Below, piece by piece: positions 51,791-60,313 of a stretch of 64,000 nucleotides of DNA. The DNA lies in contig OZ244883.1 in assembly GCA_965221375.1 (NCBI GenBank), positions 868,001 to 932,000 on the forward strand, written 5' to 3'. A model generated the notes under the pieces. The model saw nothing but the letters and a program-made list of their open reading frames with translations. It made no database searches and was not told where the DNA came from. Origin of the DNA: Poriferisulfidus sp965221375 (GTDB lineage Bacteria > Pseudomonadota > Gammaproteobacteria > Poriferisulfidales > Poriferisulfidaceae). The first letter of the stretch is position 1; each line of letters opens with the position of its first letter. The position numbers and the translations under genes are program-made.

Positions 51791-52273
51791 ATGTCCAGAG
51801 GAGTAAATAAAGTTATTTTGGTCGGCAATTTGGGAGCGGATCCTGAACTTCGTCAAACCAAGAGTGGGTCCAGTGTGTGCAATATGCGCATCGTGACCAA
51901 CGATTGGCGGCGTGACAATGTGACGCACGAGCGTGTCGAGACATCCGAATGGCACAACATCGTTCTGTTCAAGCGTTTGGCGGAAGTGGCAGCCAATTAC
52001 CTGAAAAAAGGCTCGCAAGTCTATATTGAAGGCAAACTGCGCACCCGAAAATGGCAAGACCAGGAAGGCAACAATCGCTACAGCACCGAGGTGATTGCCG
52101 AAGAAATGCAGATGCTGGGACGTAGCGGCGGTGGCGGCAGCAATTACGAATCGCGTCGTGGCGATGGCAACTATGAGTCGCGCTCGGAGAGCAACTACGA
52201 ATCAGGAAATCGCTACCCGTCCGGCAATCGCCAAAGCGGGGAAAGCGAATACGATGAAGATATCCCATTCTAG
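51791..52273 (+). CDS. Single-stranded DNA-binding protein, copy 2
   Basis: 160 residues from the ATG at 51791, preceded by GGAGGAGAAAAC; the upstream extension is rejected. OB fold closely similar to copy 1 (SRGVNKVILVGNLGADPELRQT, WHNIVLFKRLAEVAANYLKKGSQVYIEGKLRTRKWQD). The linker is different: tandem NYES units with Arg, Gly and Asn, rich in tyrosine. It keeps the DEDIPF tip, so partner docking should be retained. Tandem duplication followed by linker divergence is the likely history. Confidence 0.95.
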   Translation: MSRGVNKVILVGNLGADPELRQTKSGSSVCNMRIVTNDWRRDNVTHERVETSEWHNIVLFKRLAEVAANYLKKGSQVYIEGKLRTRKWQDQEGNNRYSTEVIAEEMQMLGRSGGGGSNYESRRGDGNYESRSESNYESGNRYPSGNRQSGESEYDEDIPF

Positions 52274-52276
52274 ACA

Positions 52277-52293
52277 GCCGGTAGACATCCGGC
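52277..52293 (+). other. Hairpin between ssb copy 2 and miaB
   Basis: GCCGG (52277-52281) and CCGGC (52289-52293) around a seven-base loop, directly upstream of the miaB ribosome site GGAAGGAG. No T run, so probably not a terminator; it could modulate miaB translation or protect the ssb message. Confidence 0.35.
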
Positions 52294-52303
52294 GGAAGGA
52301 GTG

Positions 52304-53638
52304 ATGGCCGGCAAGTATTTCATCGAAACACACGGCTGCCAGATGAATGAGTACGATTCCGCACGTATGCGGGATGTGCTCCAAAAACAACTGGGAATGA
52401 CTCCGGCGACACATGAATCGGAAGCCGATGTCATGTTGCTGAACACCTGTTCGGTTCGCGAAAAAGCGCAAGAAAAAGTGTTTAGCCGCCTGGGGCGACT
52501 GGGTCGCTACAAACAAGTCCGCCCTGAAGTGCTGATCGGTGTCGGAGGATGCGTGGCAAGCCAAGAGGGCGAAAACCTACGGCGTCGTGCCCCGCAGGTC
52601 GATATCGTGTTCGGGCCTCAGACGCTACATCGTTTGCCTCAACTGATCGAGCAGGCGCGAAGCGGGCAAGCCGCGATTGACATCAGTTTCCCGGAGATCG
52701 AGAAATTTGATCGCTTGCCGGAACCTGCCGTATGCGGAGCGTCGGCTTTTGTGTCGATTATGGAAGGGTGCAGCAAATACTGCTCATTCTGTGTGGTGCC
52801 GTACACACGAGGCCCGGAAGTCAGCCGCCCCTTTGACGATGTAATCCAGGAAGTGGTCGGACTTGCCGAGCGAGGAGTGTGTGAGGTCACGCTCTTGGGA
52901 CAAAATGTCAATGCCTGGCGTGCTCCGATGCATGATGGGCAGCCGGCAGACTTCGCGTTGCTTCTACGTTATGTTGCCGCGGTCGAAGGAATTGAGCGCG
53001 TGCGATATACCACTTCACATCCTTTGGAATTTACGGATTCATTGATTGCGGCCCATGCTGAGGTCGAAGAACTGGCGGCGCATGTGCATCTCCCGGTACA
53101 GAGTGGTTCGGACCGCGTGCTGGCGGCCATGAAGCGGGGTTATACGGCATTGGAATACAAATCCATCATTCGAAAACTCAAGGCGGCACGACCGGAGATT
53201 TCGGTGTCTTCCGATTTCATCGTCGGGTTCCCCGGCGAGACGGAAGAAGATTTTGAGCGTACTTGCGAGTTGACGCACGAAATGAATTTTGATCAGAGTT
53301 TCAGTTTCCTCTACAGCGCTCGTCCTGGCACGCCTGCGGCGGAACTGGAAGACGAAGTGCCTTTGGATGATAAGAAGGCACGCCTTGCCCGGTTGCAGGC
53401 TCAACTGGAGACCCAGGCCACCGCGATTGCGCAGACACGTCTGAATACCGTGCAGCGCGTTCTTGTGGAGGGACCCTCGCGGCGAAATCCAAAAGAATTG
53501 GCGGGTCGAGCTTCCGACAATCGTGTCATCAATTTTTCAGGCGGCGAAGCCCTGATCGGCACGTTCCAGTCCGTGCGCGTCACAGACACGCGCGCGCATT
53601 CCTTACGCGGTGAGTGGGTTTCATCCGAACTGCCTTGA
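52304..53638 (+). CDS. miaB: tRNA-2-methylthio-N6-dimethylallyladenosine synthase
   Basis: 444 residues from the ATG at 52304. The first Fe-S cluster ligands are C12, C49 and C83; the radical-SAM motif CSKYCSFC gives C156, C160 and C163; a TRAM domain occupies the C-terminus (about 375-440). It adds the methylthio group to A37 of tRNAs reading U-starting codons. YgfZ, encoded at the left edge, supports such Fe-S enzymes. It starts the miaB-phoH-ybeY-corC-lnt run. Confidence 0.97.
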   Translation: MAGKYFIETHGCQMNEYDSARMRDVLQKQLGMTPATHESEADVMLLNTCSVREKAQEKVFSRLGRLGRYKQVRPEVLIGVGGCVASQEGENLRRRAPQVDIVFGPQTLHRLPQLIEQARSGQAAIDISFPEIEKFDRLPEPAVCGASAFVSIMEGCSKYCSFCVVPYTRGPEVSRPFDDVIQEVVGLAERGVCEVTLLGQNVNAWRAPMHDGQPADFALLLRYVAAVEGIERVRYTTSHPLEFTDSLIAAHAEVEELAAHVHLPVQSGSDRVLAAMKRGYTALEYKSIIRKLKAARPEISVSSDFIVGFPGETEEDFERTCELTHEMNFDQSFSFLYSARPGTPAAELEDEVPLDDKKARLARLQAQLETQATAIAQTRLNTVQRVLVEGPSRRNPKELAGRASDNRVINFSGGEALIGTFQSVRVTDTRAHSLRGEWVSSELP

Positions 53639-54588
53639 GCACGCAACCCAGTACATTGAAGCTGCTTCTGCAGCCTGCCGACAATCTGCGTCTGGCCAAC
53701 CTGTGTGGGCCGCTGGGGGAGCATTTGCATCAGATGGAAGCGCGGTTCGGCATTGAGATTCATCACCGTGGGCATGATTTTCAATTGATTGGAGATCGCA
53801 TGTCGGTGGTGACGGCTGCGGAACTTCTCCAGGACATGTACCGCCATACGGAAAAGGAAGAACTGTCTGCCGCCAGCGTCAACCGTTTTCTGTTGACGAA
53901 TGAAGATACAACCTCGGTGGAGATGCCGGTGGCGGAATTAAGGCTGCGGCGAGTCAAACTGCGTACTTATGGAGCCAATCAAGCCCGTTATCTGGCCGCG
54001 CTGCGCGATCACGATTTGGTGTTTGGTGTTGGTCCGGCAGGCACCGGCAAGACCTATTTGGCGATCGCCCAGGCGGTGCATGCCTTGGAGCAGGAGCAAG
54101 TGCAGCGAATCGTACTGGTGCGGCCTGTGGTAGAAGCGGGCGAGCGACTTGGATTTTTGCCTGGAGATCTGACACAAAAAGTCGACCCTTATTTGCGGCC
54201 CATGTACGACGCGCTGAATGAACTGATGGGGCGTGAGCAGGCGGCCCGGTTGCTGGAGACCGGGGTGATTGAAATTGCACCCCTGGCTTACATGCGTGGG
54301 CGCACATTGAACGATGCGTTTGTGGTTTTCGACGAGGCGCAAAATGCCACGCGCGCCCAGATGAAAATGCTGTTGACGCGGTTGGGTTTCGGAGCTCGTA
54401 CCGTCGTCACAGGGGATTTGACCCAAACCGATCTGTTGACGGAAGATCGCTCGGGGCTGGAAGAAGCCTTGGATATTCTCAACGATACTTCCGGGATCGC
54501 ATTTGTGCATTTCAAGCGGCGTGATGTGGTGCGACATCCCTTGGTGCGGCAAATCCTTGAGGCTTATGCACGCCGCCGGCCATCGTGA
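53635..54588 (+). CDS. ybeZ: PhoH-like ATPase (YbeZ)
   Basis: About 317 residues. The start is ambiguous: TTG at 53635 gives a four-base overlap with miaB and matches the usual N-terminus, while GTG at 53614 would add seven residues. Walker A GPAGTGKT (about 133-140), Walker B VVFDEAQN, and the GDLTQTD motif are those of PhoH. YbeZ works with the endoribonuclease YbeY in rRNA maturation and quality control. Overlaps ybeY by four bases. Confidence 0.94.
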   Translation: MSTQPSTLKLLLQPADNLRLANLCGPLGEHLHQMEARFGIEIHHRGHDFQLIGDRMSVVTAAELLQDMYRHTEKEELSAASVNRFLLTNEDTTSVEMPVAELRLRRVKLRTYGANQARYLAALRDHDLVFGVGPAGTGKTYLAIAQAVHALEQEQVQRIVLVRPVVEAGERLGFLPGDLTQKVDPYLRPMYDALNELMGREQAARLLETGVIEIAPLAYMRGRTLNDAFVVFDEAQNATRAQMKMLLTRLGFGARTVVTGDLTQTDLLTEDRSGLEEALDILNDTSGIAFVHFKRRDVVRHPLVRQILEAYARRRPS

Positions 54589-55034
54589 TTGTGCAGGCTG
54601 ACGTTCAGTATGCGATCGAAATGCCTGGCGTGCCTGCTGCGGCACAGTTTCGACGCTGGGTCGAGGCCATCCCGGATGCTCCGGACGCGACGGTATGCAT
54701 CCGCCTGGTGGACATGGCTGAAATGAAACAACTCAACAGCCGCTACCGCCAGATTCAAAAAGCCACCAACGTGCTGGCTTTTGAGTCGGACGAGGAGCAG
54801 CGCACACGCGGACAATGGGGCGATTTGGTGATCTGCGTGCCGGAAGTTTTGCGCGAGGCGCAGCAATACGCATGCTCGGTTGAAGCCCGCTTCGCACATA
54901 TGACAGTCCATGGCCTATTGCATTTGCTGGGTTATGACCACGATAAACCCGAGGCGGCCGCGCAGATGGAGGATGCGGAACGGACCATCCTGGGCGAGTT
55001 GGGCTACTCTAATCCTTATGAGATTTCGCCATGA
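54585..55034 (+). CDS. ybeY: Endoribonuclease YbeY
   Basis: 149 residues from a GTG start overlapping the phoH-like stop. The zinc-binding H-x3-H-x5-H motif is H109, H113, H119 in TVHGLLHLLGYDHD, and the KATNVLAFESDE segment is conserved. YbeY is needed for 16S 3'-end maturation and ribosome quality control. Overlaps corC by four bases. Confidence 0.96.
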   Translation: MIVQADVQYAIEMPGVPAAAQFRRWVEAIPDAPDATVCIRLVDMAEMKQLNSRYRQIQKATNVLAFESDEEQRTRGQWGDLVICVPEVLREAQQYACSVEARFAHMTVHGLLHLLGYDHDKPEAAAQMEDAERTILGELGYSNPYEISP

Positions 55035-55888
55035 TGTCTTTTCTTAAGAAGGATCTGCCGCGGCATTTGCGCTATTGGTTCTGGCAGCGTCAATGGTTTA
55101 TGCCGCAATCACCGGACGAAGCTCGGGCTTTAGTGCTCAGTTTGAGCAGAAACCAACATTTGGATGACAGCTTGTGCAGCGTGCTGGAGAATGCCTTCAA
55201 CATTTCCCGGATGCGGGTTTCCGACATCATGATTCCTCGCCCCGATATGATTGTCATCGAGACGGATGCCTCGCGCAAGAGTGTCATTGAGAAAGTGGCA
55301 AAACACGGTCATTCACGTTATCCGGTGATTGACGGTGATCGCAGTTCGGTGGTTGGTGTTTTGTTGGCCAAGGACGTGCTGATGCGTCATCAGGAAACCG
55401 GTGCGCGGGAAGAATTCTCGGTCAAAGACCTGATGTTGCCGCCGCAAACATTTCCGGGCAGCAAACGTCTTTCGGATTTACTCAAGGATTTTCGTACCAC
55501 GCGCAGTCATATGGGCATTGTGGTTAATGAATATAACGAGGCGGCAGGGCTGGTGACGATTGAAGATGTGCTGGAAGAGATTGTCGGTGAAATTGAAGAC
55601 GAACACGATCGGGAAGCGGAAATTAAAAAAATCCGGTTATTGGGAGACGGACGCTACCAGATTGAGCCTACCGTGCCTTTGGAAGATTTCAACGAGCATT
55701 TCAATGTAACTCTCCAAGCGGGGCGTCGCGCAACGATTGGTGAGTTGGTACTGCAGCGTCTTGGCCATTTCCCGACATTTGAGGAACAGGTCGAAATTGA
55801 CACGTTCAAGTTCACGGTTACGCGCCTTTCCGGGCGACGGATTCGCTTGGAAGTGTCGCGTAATTCCCAGGCACATCTGCCTTTGTGA
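55031..55888 (+). CDS. corC: CorC/YbeX-type CBS-domain protein
   Basis: 285 residues, no membrane spans. Two CBS domains (about 70-195; RVSDIMIPRPDMIVIETDAS and DVLEEIVGEIEDEHD near the end of the pair) followed by a CorC_HlyC domain (about 205-280). Traditionally linked to Mg/Co efflux; YbeX in this neighbourhood has also been connected with ribosome and Mg homeostasis. Overlaps ybeY and lnt by four bases each. Confidence 0.94.
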   Translation: MMSFLKKDLPRHLRYWFWQRQWFMPQSPDEARALVLSLSRNQHLDDSLCSVLENAFNISRMRVSDIMIPRPDMIVIETDASRKSVIEKVAKHGHSRYPVIDGDRSSVVGVLLAKDVLMRHQETGAREEFSVKDLMLPPQTFPGSKRLSDLLKDFRTTRSHMGIVVNEYNEAAGLVTIEDVLEEIVGEIEDEHDREAEIKKIRLLGDGRYQIEPTVPLEDFNEHFNVTLQAGRRATIGELVLQRLGHFPTFEEQVEIDTFKFTVTRLSGRRIRLEVSRNSQAHLPL

Positions 55889-57387
55889 AACTTGCCCACA
55901 AATCCAATAGCGCATGGCGTGGGCACACGCTAGCGTTGGGTGGTGGGGTCCTCGCATCTTTCGGGTTTGCCCCGTACTCCTGGCGGGTTGCCTTGCTGGC
56001 GGGACTCGTTGCACTGTTTTGGACTTTGCACGCATGTACCCCAAAACAGGCAATGCTGCGGGGCGGCTTGTTTGGTTTGGGGTATTTTGGTTTCGGGGTC
56101 TACTGGGTGTATTACAGCGTGTACGTCTATGCCTACACGCCACTCGGAATCGCAATTTTCCTTACCATGCTGCTGGTGCTGTTTTTAGCACTGTATCCGG
56201 CTCTGGCATCTTGGTTGGTCGCTCGACTTCTGCCGGTCGGAGCGCTTCGTTTAATTGGTGCAGCAACATTGCTGGCCCTGGCGGAATGGGTGCGGGCTAT
56301 CCTGTTTACCGGGTTCCCATGGGTATTGATTGGGCAGGGGAGTCTGGATAGTATGTGGGCCGGCTATCTGCCGGTTATGGGGGTATATGGGGCTGGCTTG
56401 ATGTTGCTGTTGTCCGCCGCCGCATTGGCCGGTTGGCTACGGCAGCCATTTTCACACGGTGTTACCTGGCTCGGGGTGGCAGCACTTATTGCTGGCACAG
56501 GGGTAGGTTTTCGGCAAATTGAATGGAGTACTCCGTTTGGGTCGCCGGTATCTGTTTCCTTGGTGCAGACGAATTTGAACCAGGACCTGCGCTGGCGCCG
56601 CGATCATTTGCCAGAGATTAAGCAAAGTTATCTGGAAATGAGCCAACAAGCGCAACCTGCGCAGTTGATCGTTTGGCCGGAAGCGGCGATTCCGCAATTG
56701 CTGCAGCAGATAGAGCCTTTTTACCAGCAGGTCATGCAGACGCAACCAGCAACAACGACACTGCTGGCAGGAGCGTTTTACAAGGAATCAGAAGATGCCA
56801 GGCCTCAGACCGGATTGATCAACCTTCGGACGCATCAACGCTATGGCAAACGCCATTTGGTTCCGTTTGGTGAATATACGCCGTTTGAATCATGGTTGCA
56901 GCCGCTGTACCGACACATGCATATTCGGATGCGGAATCTTCAGGCGTCCAATGATCGTCCCTTGTTGCGTGTTCATGATGTGCCGGTCGGCGTCACCATT
57001 TGCTATGAGTCCATTTATCCGCAAATCACCCGTATGGCTTTTCCGGAAGCGGCGTATCTGGTTAATGTAAGTAATGATGCGTGGTTTGGGGCAACCAGAG
57101 CTCCGAGGCAACATTTGGAGGCCGCCCGTGTGCGTGCTGCAGAAACGGCTCGCGAGATGTTGCGGGCAACCAGCACAGGTATTACGGCGATTTTGGGCGC
57201 GGATGGCGCCGTCGTGTCCGAAGCGCCACAGTTTGAGAGGGCAATTTTGAGAGGTGAAGTGCGGACTCGACGGGGTTTAACCTCCTATGTGCTCTGGGGT
57301 AATACATTTTTCTTTGGACTGATTGGCGCGATACTGATAATGTGTGCGTGGGAGTGCAAAAAGCAACGGAGGGTTCAGCAACTGTAA
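55885..57387 (+). CDS. lnt: Apolipoprotein N-acyltransferase
   Basis: 500 residues from a GTG start. Six N-terminal spans and one C-terminal span flank a nitrilase-fold domain with the Glu-Lys-Cys triad: E266 in VWPEAAIPQL, K322 in YGKRHLVPFGEYTP, C373 in GVTICYESIYP. It adds the third acyl chain to lipoproteins, which allows their export by the Lol system (lolB and a TPR lipoprotein are also in this window). Last gene of the miaB-lnt run. Confidence 0.97.
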   Translation: MKLAHKSNSAWRGHTLALGGGVLASFGFAPYSWRVALLAGLVALFWTLHACTPKQAMLRGGLFGLGYFGFGVYWVYYSVYVYAYTPLGIAIFLTMLLVLFLALYPALASWLVARLLPVGALRLIGAATLLALAEWVRAILFTGFPWVLIGQGSLDSMWAGYLPVMGVYGAGLMLLLSAAALAGWLRQPFSHGVTWLGVAALIAGTGVGFRQIEWSTPFGSPVSVSLVQTNLNQDLRWRRDHLPEIKQSYLEMSQQAQPAQLIVWPEAAIPQLLQQIEPFYQQVMQTQPATTTLLAGAFYKESEDARPQTGLINLRTHQRYGKRHLVPFGEYTPFESWLQPLYRHMHIRMRNLQASNDRPLLRVHDVPVGVTICYESIYPQITRMAFPEAAYLVNVSNDAWFGATRAPRQHLEAARVRAAETAREMLRATSTGITAILGADGAVVSEAPQFERAILRGEVRTRRGLTSYVLWGNTFFFGLIGAILIMCAWECKKQRRVQQL

Positions 57388-57431
57388 ATTCGGTGGGGGT
57401 GAATCCGGATAAATTCTTCGCACTCCCTAAT

Positions 57432-57460
57432 TTGGGGTAGGGCTTGACTTGTGTTAGAAT
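57432..57460 (+). promoter_or_regulatory. Promoter of the PKD/RHS cassette
   Basis: TTGGGG (57432-57437), 17-base spacer, TAGAAT (57455-57460) with TG one base upstream (extended -10). Transcription would begin near 57467, about 44 bases before the ATG at 57511. This excludes the earlier GTG at 57451 as the start of the first cassette gene. Confidence 0.6.
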
Positions 57461-57510
57461 CCGCGAAACCAATTTTTGCCTTCGCCAGATTTCAATTGCT
57501 CGTTCCTCCG

Positions 57511-58710
57511 ATGCGAAGGATTTCCTCTTTATATTCACTAGCGCGAACCCAGCGCGGCGTTCGGAGGGAATTTTTCGTATTAGTGTTGCTGGCGTGTTGG
57601 ATGGTGTTCACTGACGTGTGGGCAACAATTCCTCCACCATCGCCACCACCGCCGGTGACAAACCCGCGGCCGACACCGCCGAGCGTGACGGCCAATGCGG
57701 GTCCTGACCAAACAGTAACCGGGGGCAGTCTGGTGCAGTTGAGTGGCACGACGGGGGCGGGGATCAGCGTGAGTTGGAGCCAGGTTGCCGGTCCTACAGT
57801 GGCACTGAGCAGTCTCTCATCGTCGGCGCCGACATTCCAGGCGCCGGCCACGAGTTCAAGCACGCAGACGTTGACGTTTCGTTACACTGCCAGCAGAAAC
57901 TGGAGTTGGTGCCGCCGCTATGCACCTATTGGTGGTGGCTGTGCTGATACTGTCCACGAAACGGAAACAGCTTCGGATACAGTGGACGTGGTGGTACCTC
58001 CACCACCCTTGATTGCGGAGGCGGGTCCGGCACAAACAGTGGATTCGGGGACATTGGGGACGCTGTCGGGCTCGGCGAAAGGGGGCGAAGGGACGAGAAG
58101 TTACGCGTGGACGCAGACGGAGGGCTTGCCGATGGTGTTGCTTAGCGGTGCGGACCAAGCGAGCGCGAGTTTCACAGCGCCGCTGGTGACGGCACGCACA
58201 ACGCTGACGTTTAAGTTGACGGTTACGGCCGGGAGTGAAATATCAACGGATACCGTTCAAGTCACTGTGGCGGGCCCTGAGGTAGTGAGCGTGGCATTTA
58301 CCTCTCGTCCTGCGGCAGGTAACACCTACAGGCTTGGCGAACGGATTCGCTCTCGGGTTGCGTTCGACAGGATTATGACTGTGTCCGGAAGCCCTGTATT
58401 GGCGTTGGAGATTGGCACACAAACCCGTTCGATGACGCATATAGGACTGACCAGAAGTCGAGTGTTGGATTTTGAATATCAGGTACAGGCATCGGATTTG
58501 GATACAGATGGTATAAGCGTGGGTGAAAACGCGCTTTCCGTGTTGGCAGACACCTCAATAACCGACCATTTCGGTCGTCCGGCCATGCTGAGTTTGTCTG
58601 GTCACGAGATCGTAAATCAGGCAGCTCGAAAAGTGGATGGGAGCCAGAGTTCGACTTTGCCAACAGGGGGGACTTTGCCTGCCTGCACTATGACCACTCC
58701 GGTTCTCTAG
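57511..58710 (+). CDS. Exported PKD-domain protein 1 of the RHS cassette
   Basis: 399 residues from the ATG at 57511. Signal region: a 20-residue basic start, hydrophobic core FFVLVLLACWMVFTDVWA, then a Pro-rich linker. Two PKD/REJ-like beta domains follow (about 58-165 and 167-248: NAGPDQTVTGGSLVQLSGT, TFQAP, and AEAGPAQTVDSGTLGTLSG, SFTAP). The first carries an insert with two cysteines (WSWCRR...CADTVHET). The C-terminal domain (about 250-365: SRPAAGNTYRLGERI, SPVLALEIGTQTRSM, VQASDLDTDGISVG) is a repeat type common in bacterial adhesins. Paralogous to the next gene. Confidence 0.8.
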   Translation: MRRISSLYSLARTQRGVRREFFVLVLLACWMVFTDVWATIPPPSPPPPVTNPRPTPPSVTANAGPDQTVTGGSLVQLSGTTGAGISVSWSQVAGPTVALSSLSSSAPTFQAPATSSSTQTLTFRYTASRNWSWCRRYAPIGGGCADTVHETETASDTVDVVVPPPPLIAEAGPAQTVDSGTLGTLSGSAKGGEGTRSYAWTQTEGLPMVLLSGADQASASFTAPLVTARTTLTFKLTVTAGSEISTDTVQVTVAGPEVVSVAFTSRPAAGNTYRLGERIRSRVAFDRIMTVSGSPVLALEIGTQTRSMTHIGLTRSRVLDFEYQVQASDLDTDGISVGENALSVLADTSITDHFGRPAMLSLSGHEIVNQAARKVDGSQSSTLPTGGTLPACTMTTPVL

Positions 58711-58726
58711 TTAGTAACTCGTTGTT

Positions 58727-60313
58727 GTGAAACTGCCCCTACGGAATAAGAAAGAGAAGCGAGGGACACTGGCGGGTAGCGCCGGAGGCTTGGGGCGGGC
58801 CGCTAGGCACTTACGCCGGATTTCTCCTTTGTGTTTGCCGATGTGTGTTGGTTGCGTTGTTGGAAGAAAATTTTTTGTGTGGGCGGTGCTGGTGGGCTGG
58901 ATGGGGGTGGCCGACGTGCAGGCGGGAATTCCAGTGCCAAATCCGCCACCACTAGCGACGTATCCGACTCCGCCACCGCCGAGCATAATGATTGATGCGG
59001 GTATGGATCAGACGGTGTCCGGAGGGAGCGTGGTGCAGTTGAGTGGCACAACGACAGGAGATAGCGCGAGTTGGAGTTTGAGTTGGAGTCAAACGGCCGG
59101 CACGACGGTGGCGTTGGAAAATCCCTCGTCATCATCGCCAACGTTTCAGGCGCCGGGTGTGAGTTCAAATCCCCAAGTGTTGACGTTTCGCTACGCTGCG
59201 AGTAGGGATTGGAGTTGGTGCCGTCGTGAGGTGTCTGGTTCCTGCGTTGATACTGTCTACGAAACGTCGACGACTTCGGACATAGTGGATGTGACGGTAA
59301 GAGCGAGTCTGTCGGTAGTGGTGGAATCATATCAGACAGTGGGGTCGGGGGTGTCGGTATCGCTGTCGGGTTTGGCGACGGGAGGCAGCGAAACGAAGAG
59401 TTACACATGGGTGCAGATGGGAGGATCATCAACGGTTGTACTCAATAATGCGAATCAGGCATCTGCGTATTTCACGGCGCCGACGGTGGCGGCACGTGCG
59501 ACTCTGTCGTTCCAGTTGACGGTGACGGCGGGGAGCGAGATGTCGACGGACGTGGTGGACGTGTTGGTGTTGCCGCCGCCCGTCGTTGCGGAGGCGGGTT
59601 TGGCACAAACGGTGGAATCAGGGGCATCGGTGACATTGTCAGGTTTGACGACATGGGGTGAAGGCTTAAAGAATTACTCGTGGGTGCAGACGGGCGGTTG
59701 GCCGACAGTGGCGCTCAGTGACGCAGACCAGATGTCGGTGAGTTTTATGGCACCGACGGTGGTGGTAATGACGGAGTTGGATTTCGCGCTGACGGTGGCG
59801 GACTTGTCGGGTTCGTCAACGGACACGGTGCGGGTGACGGTGTCGGCGAAGCCACCACAGGTGACGGGCTTATCGCTGGCATCGCGGCCAATATCAGGAG
59901 ACAGGTACAAGCAGGGAGAGACGATTCGAGTGCAGGTATGGCTGTCGGAGTTGGCAGTGGTGTCGGGGTCGCCGCAATTGGCGCTGGAGGTGGGTAATCA
60001 GACGCGGACGATGAGTTACACAGGATTGGACCGGGCGCGAGTATTGGAGTTTGATTACACGGTGCAGGCATCGGACACGGATATAGATGGAGTCAGCGTT
60101 TGGAGCGGCGCGTTAAGTCTACCGTCAGGAGCATCGTTGATGGGAGAGGCTGGAGGAGTGGTGGGAGTGGACCTGTCGGCTCATGCAATTTTGAACGCTT
60201 CGGGACACAAAGTGGATGGGGAACAGTCTGCGGTGTCGCCGTTGCCGAATCTGAATGAGTGTTCGAAGGAGGAGGTGAGTGTATTGAATCTTCCGGATCA
60301 GGGGAGCGACTGA
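58727..60313 (+). CDS. Exported PKD-domain protein 2 of the RHS cassette
   Basis: 528 residues from the GTG at 58727. An ATG at 58841 would shorten it to 490; the residues RRIS before the signal core align with the start of paralogue 1, but no start codon is at that point. Signal core FFVWAVLVGWMGVADVQA, a Pro-rich linker, three PKD-like domains (one more than paralogue 1), the same two-cysteine insert (WSWCRREVSGSC), and the same C-terminal domain (SRPISGDRYKQGETI, SPQLALEVGNQTRTM). Its stop overlaps the RHS gene start (TGATG), so translation is coupled. Confidence 0.8.
   Translation: MKLPLRNKKEKRGTLAGSAGGLGRAARHLRRISPLCLPMCVGCVVGRKFFVWAVLVGWMGVADVQAGIPVPNPPPLATYPTPPPPSIMIDAGMDQTVSGGSVVQLSGTTTGDSASWSLSWSQTAGTTVALENPSSSSPTFQAPGVSSNPQVLTFRYAASRDWSWCRREVSGSCVDTVYETSTTSDIVDVTVRASLSVVVESYQTVGSGVSVSLSGLATGGSETKSYTWVQMGGSSTVVLNNANQASAYFTAPTVAARATLSFQLTVTAGSEMSTDVVDVLVLPPPVVAEAGLAQTVESGASVTLSGLTTWGEGLKNYSWVQTGGWPTVALSDADQMSVSFMAPTVVVMTELDFALTVADLSGSSTDTVRVTVSAKPPQVTGLSLASRPISGDRYKQGETIRVQVWLSELAVVSGSPQLALEVGNQTRTMSYTGLDRARVLEFDYTVQASDTDIDGVSVWSGALSLPSGASLMGEAGGVVGVDLSAHAILNASGHKVDGEQSAVSPLPNLNECSKEEVSVLNLPDQGSD

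Noticed and set aside
57388..57510. CRISPR or tandem DNA repeats upstream of the PKD genes
   Set aside because: No regularly spaced direct repeats; only a promoter and a short leader are visible.
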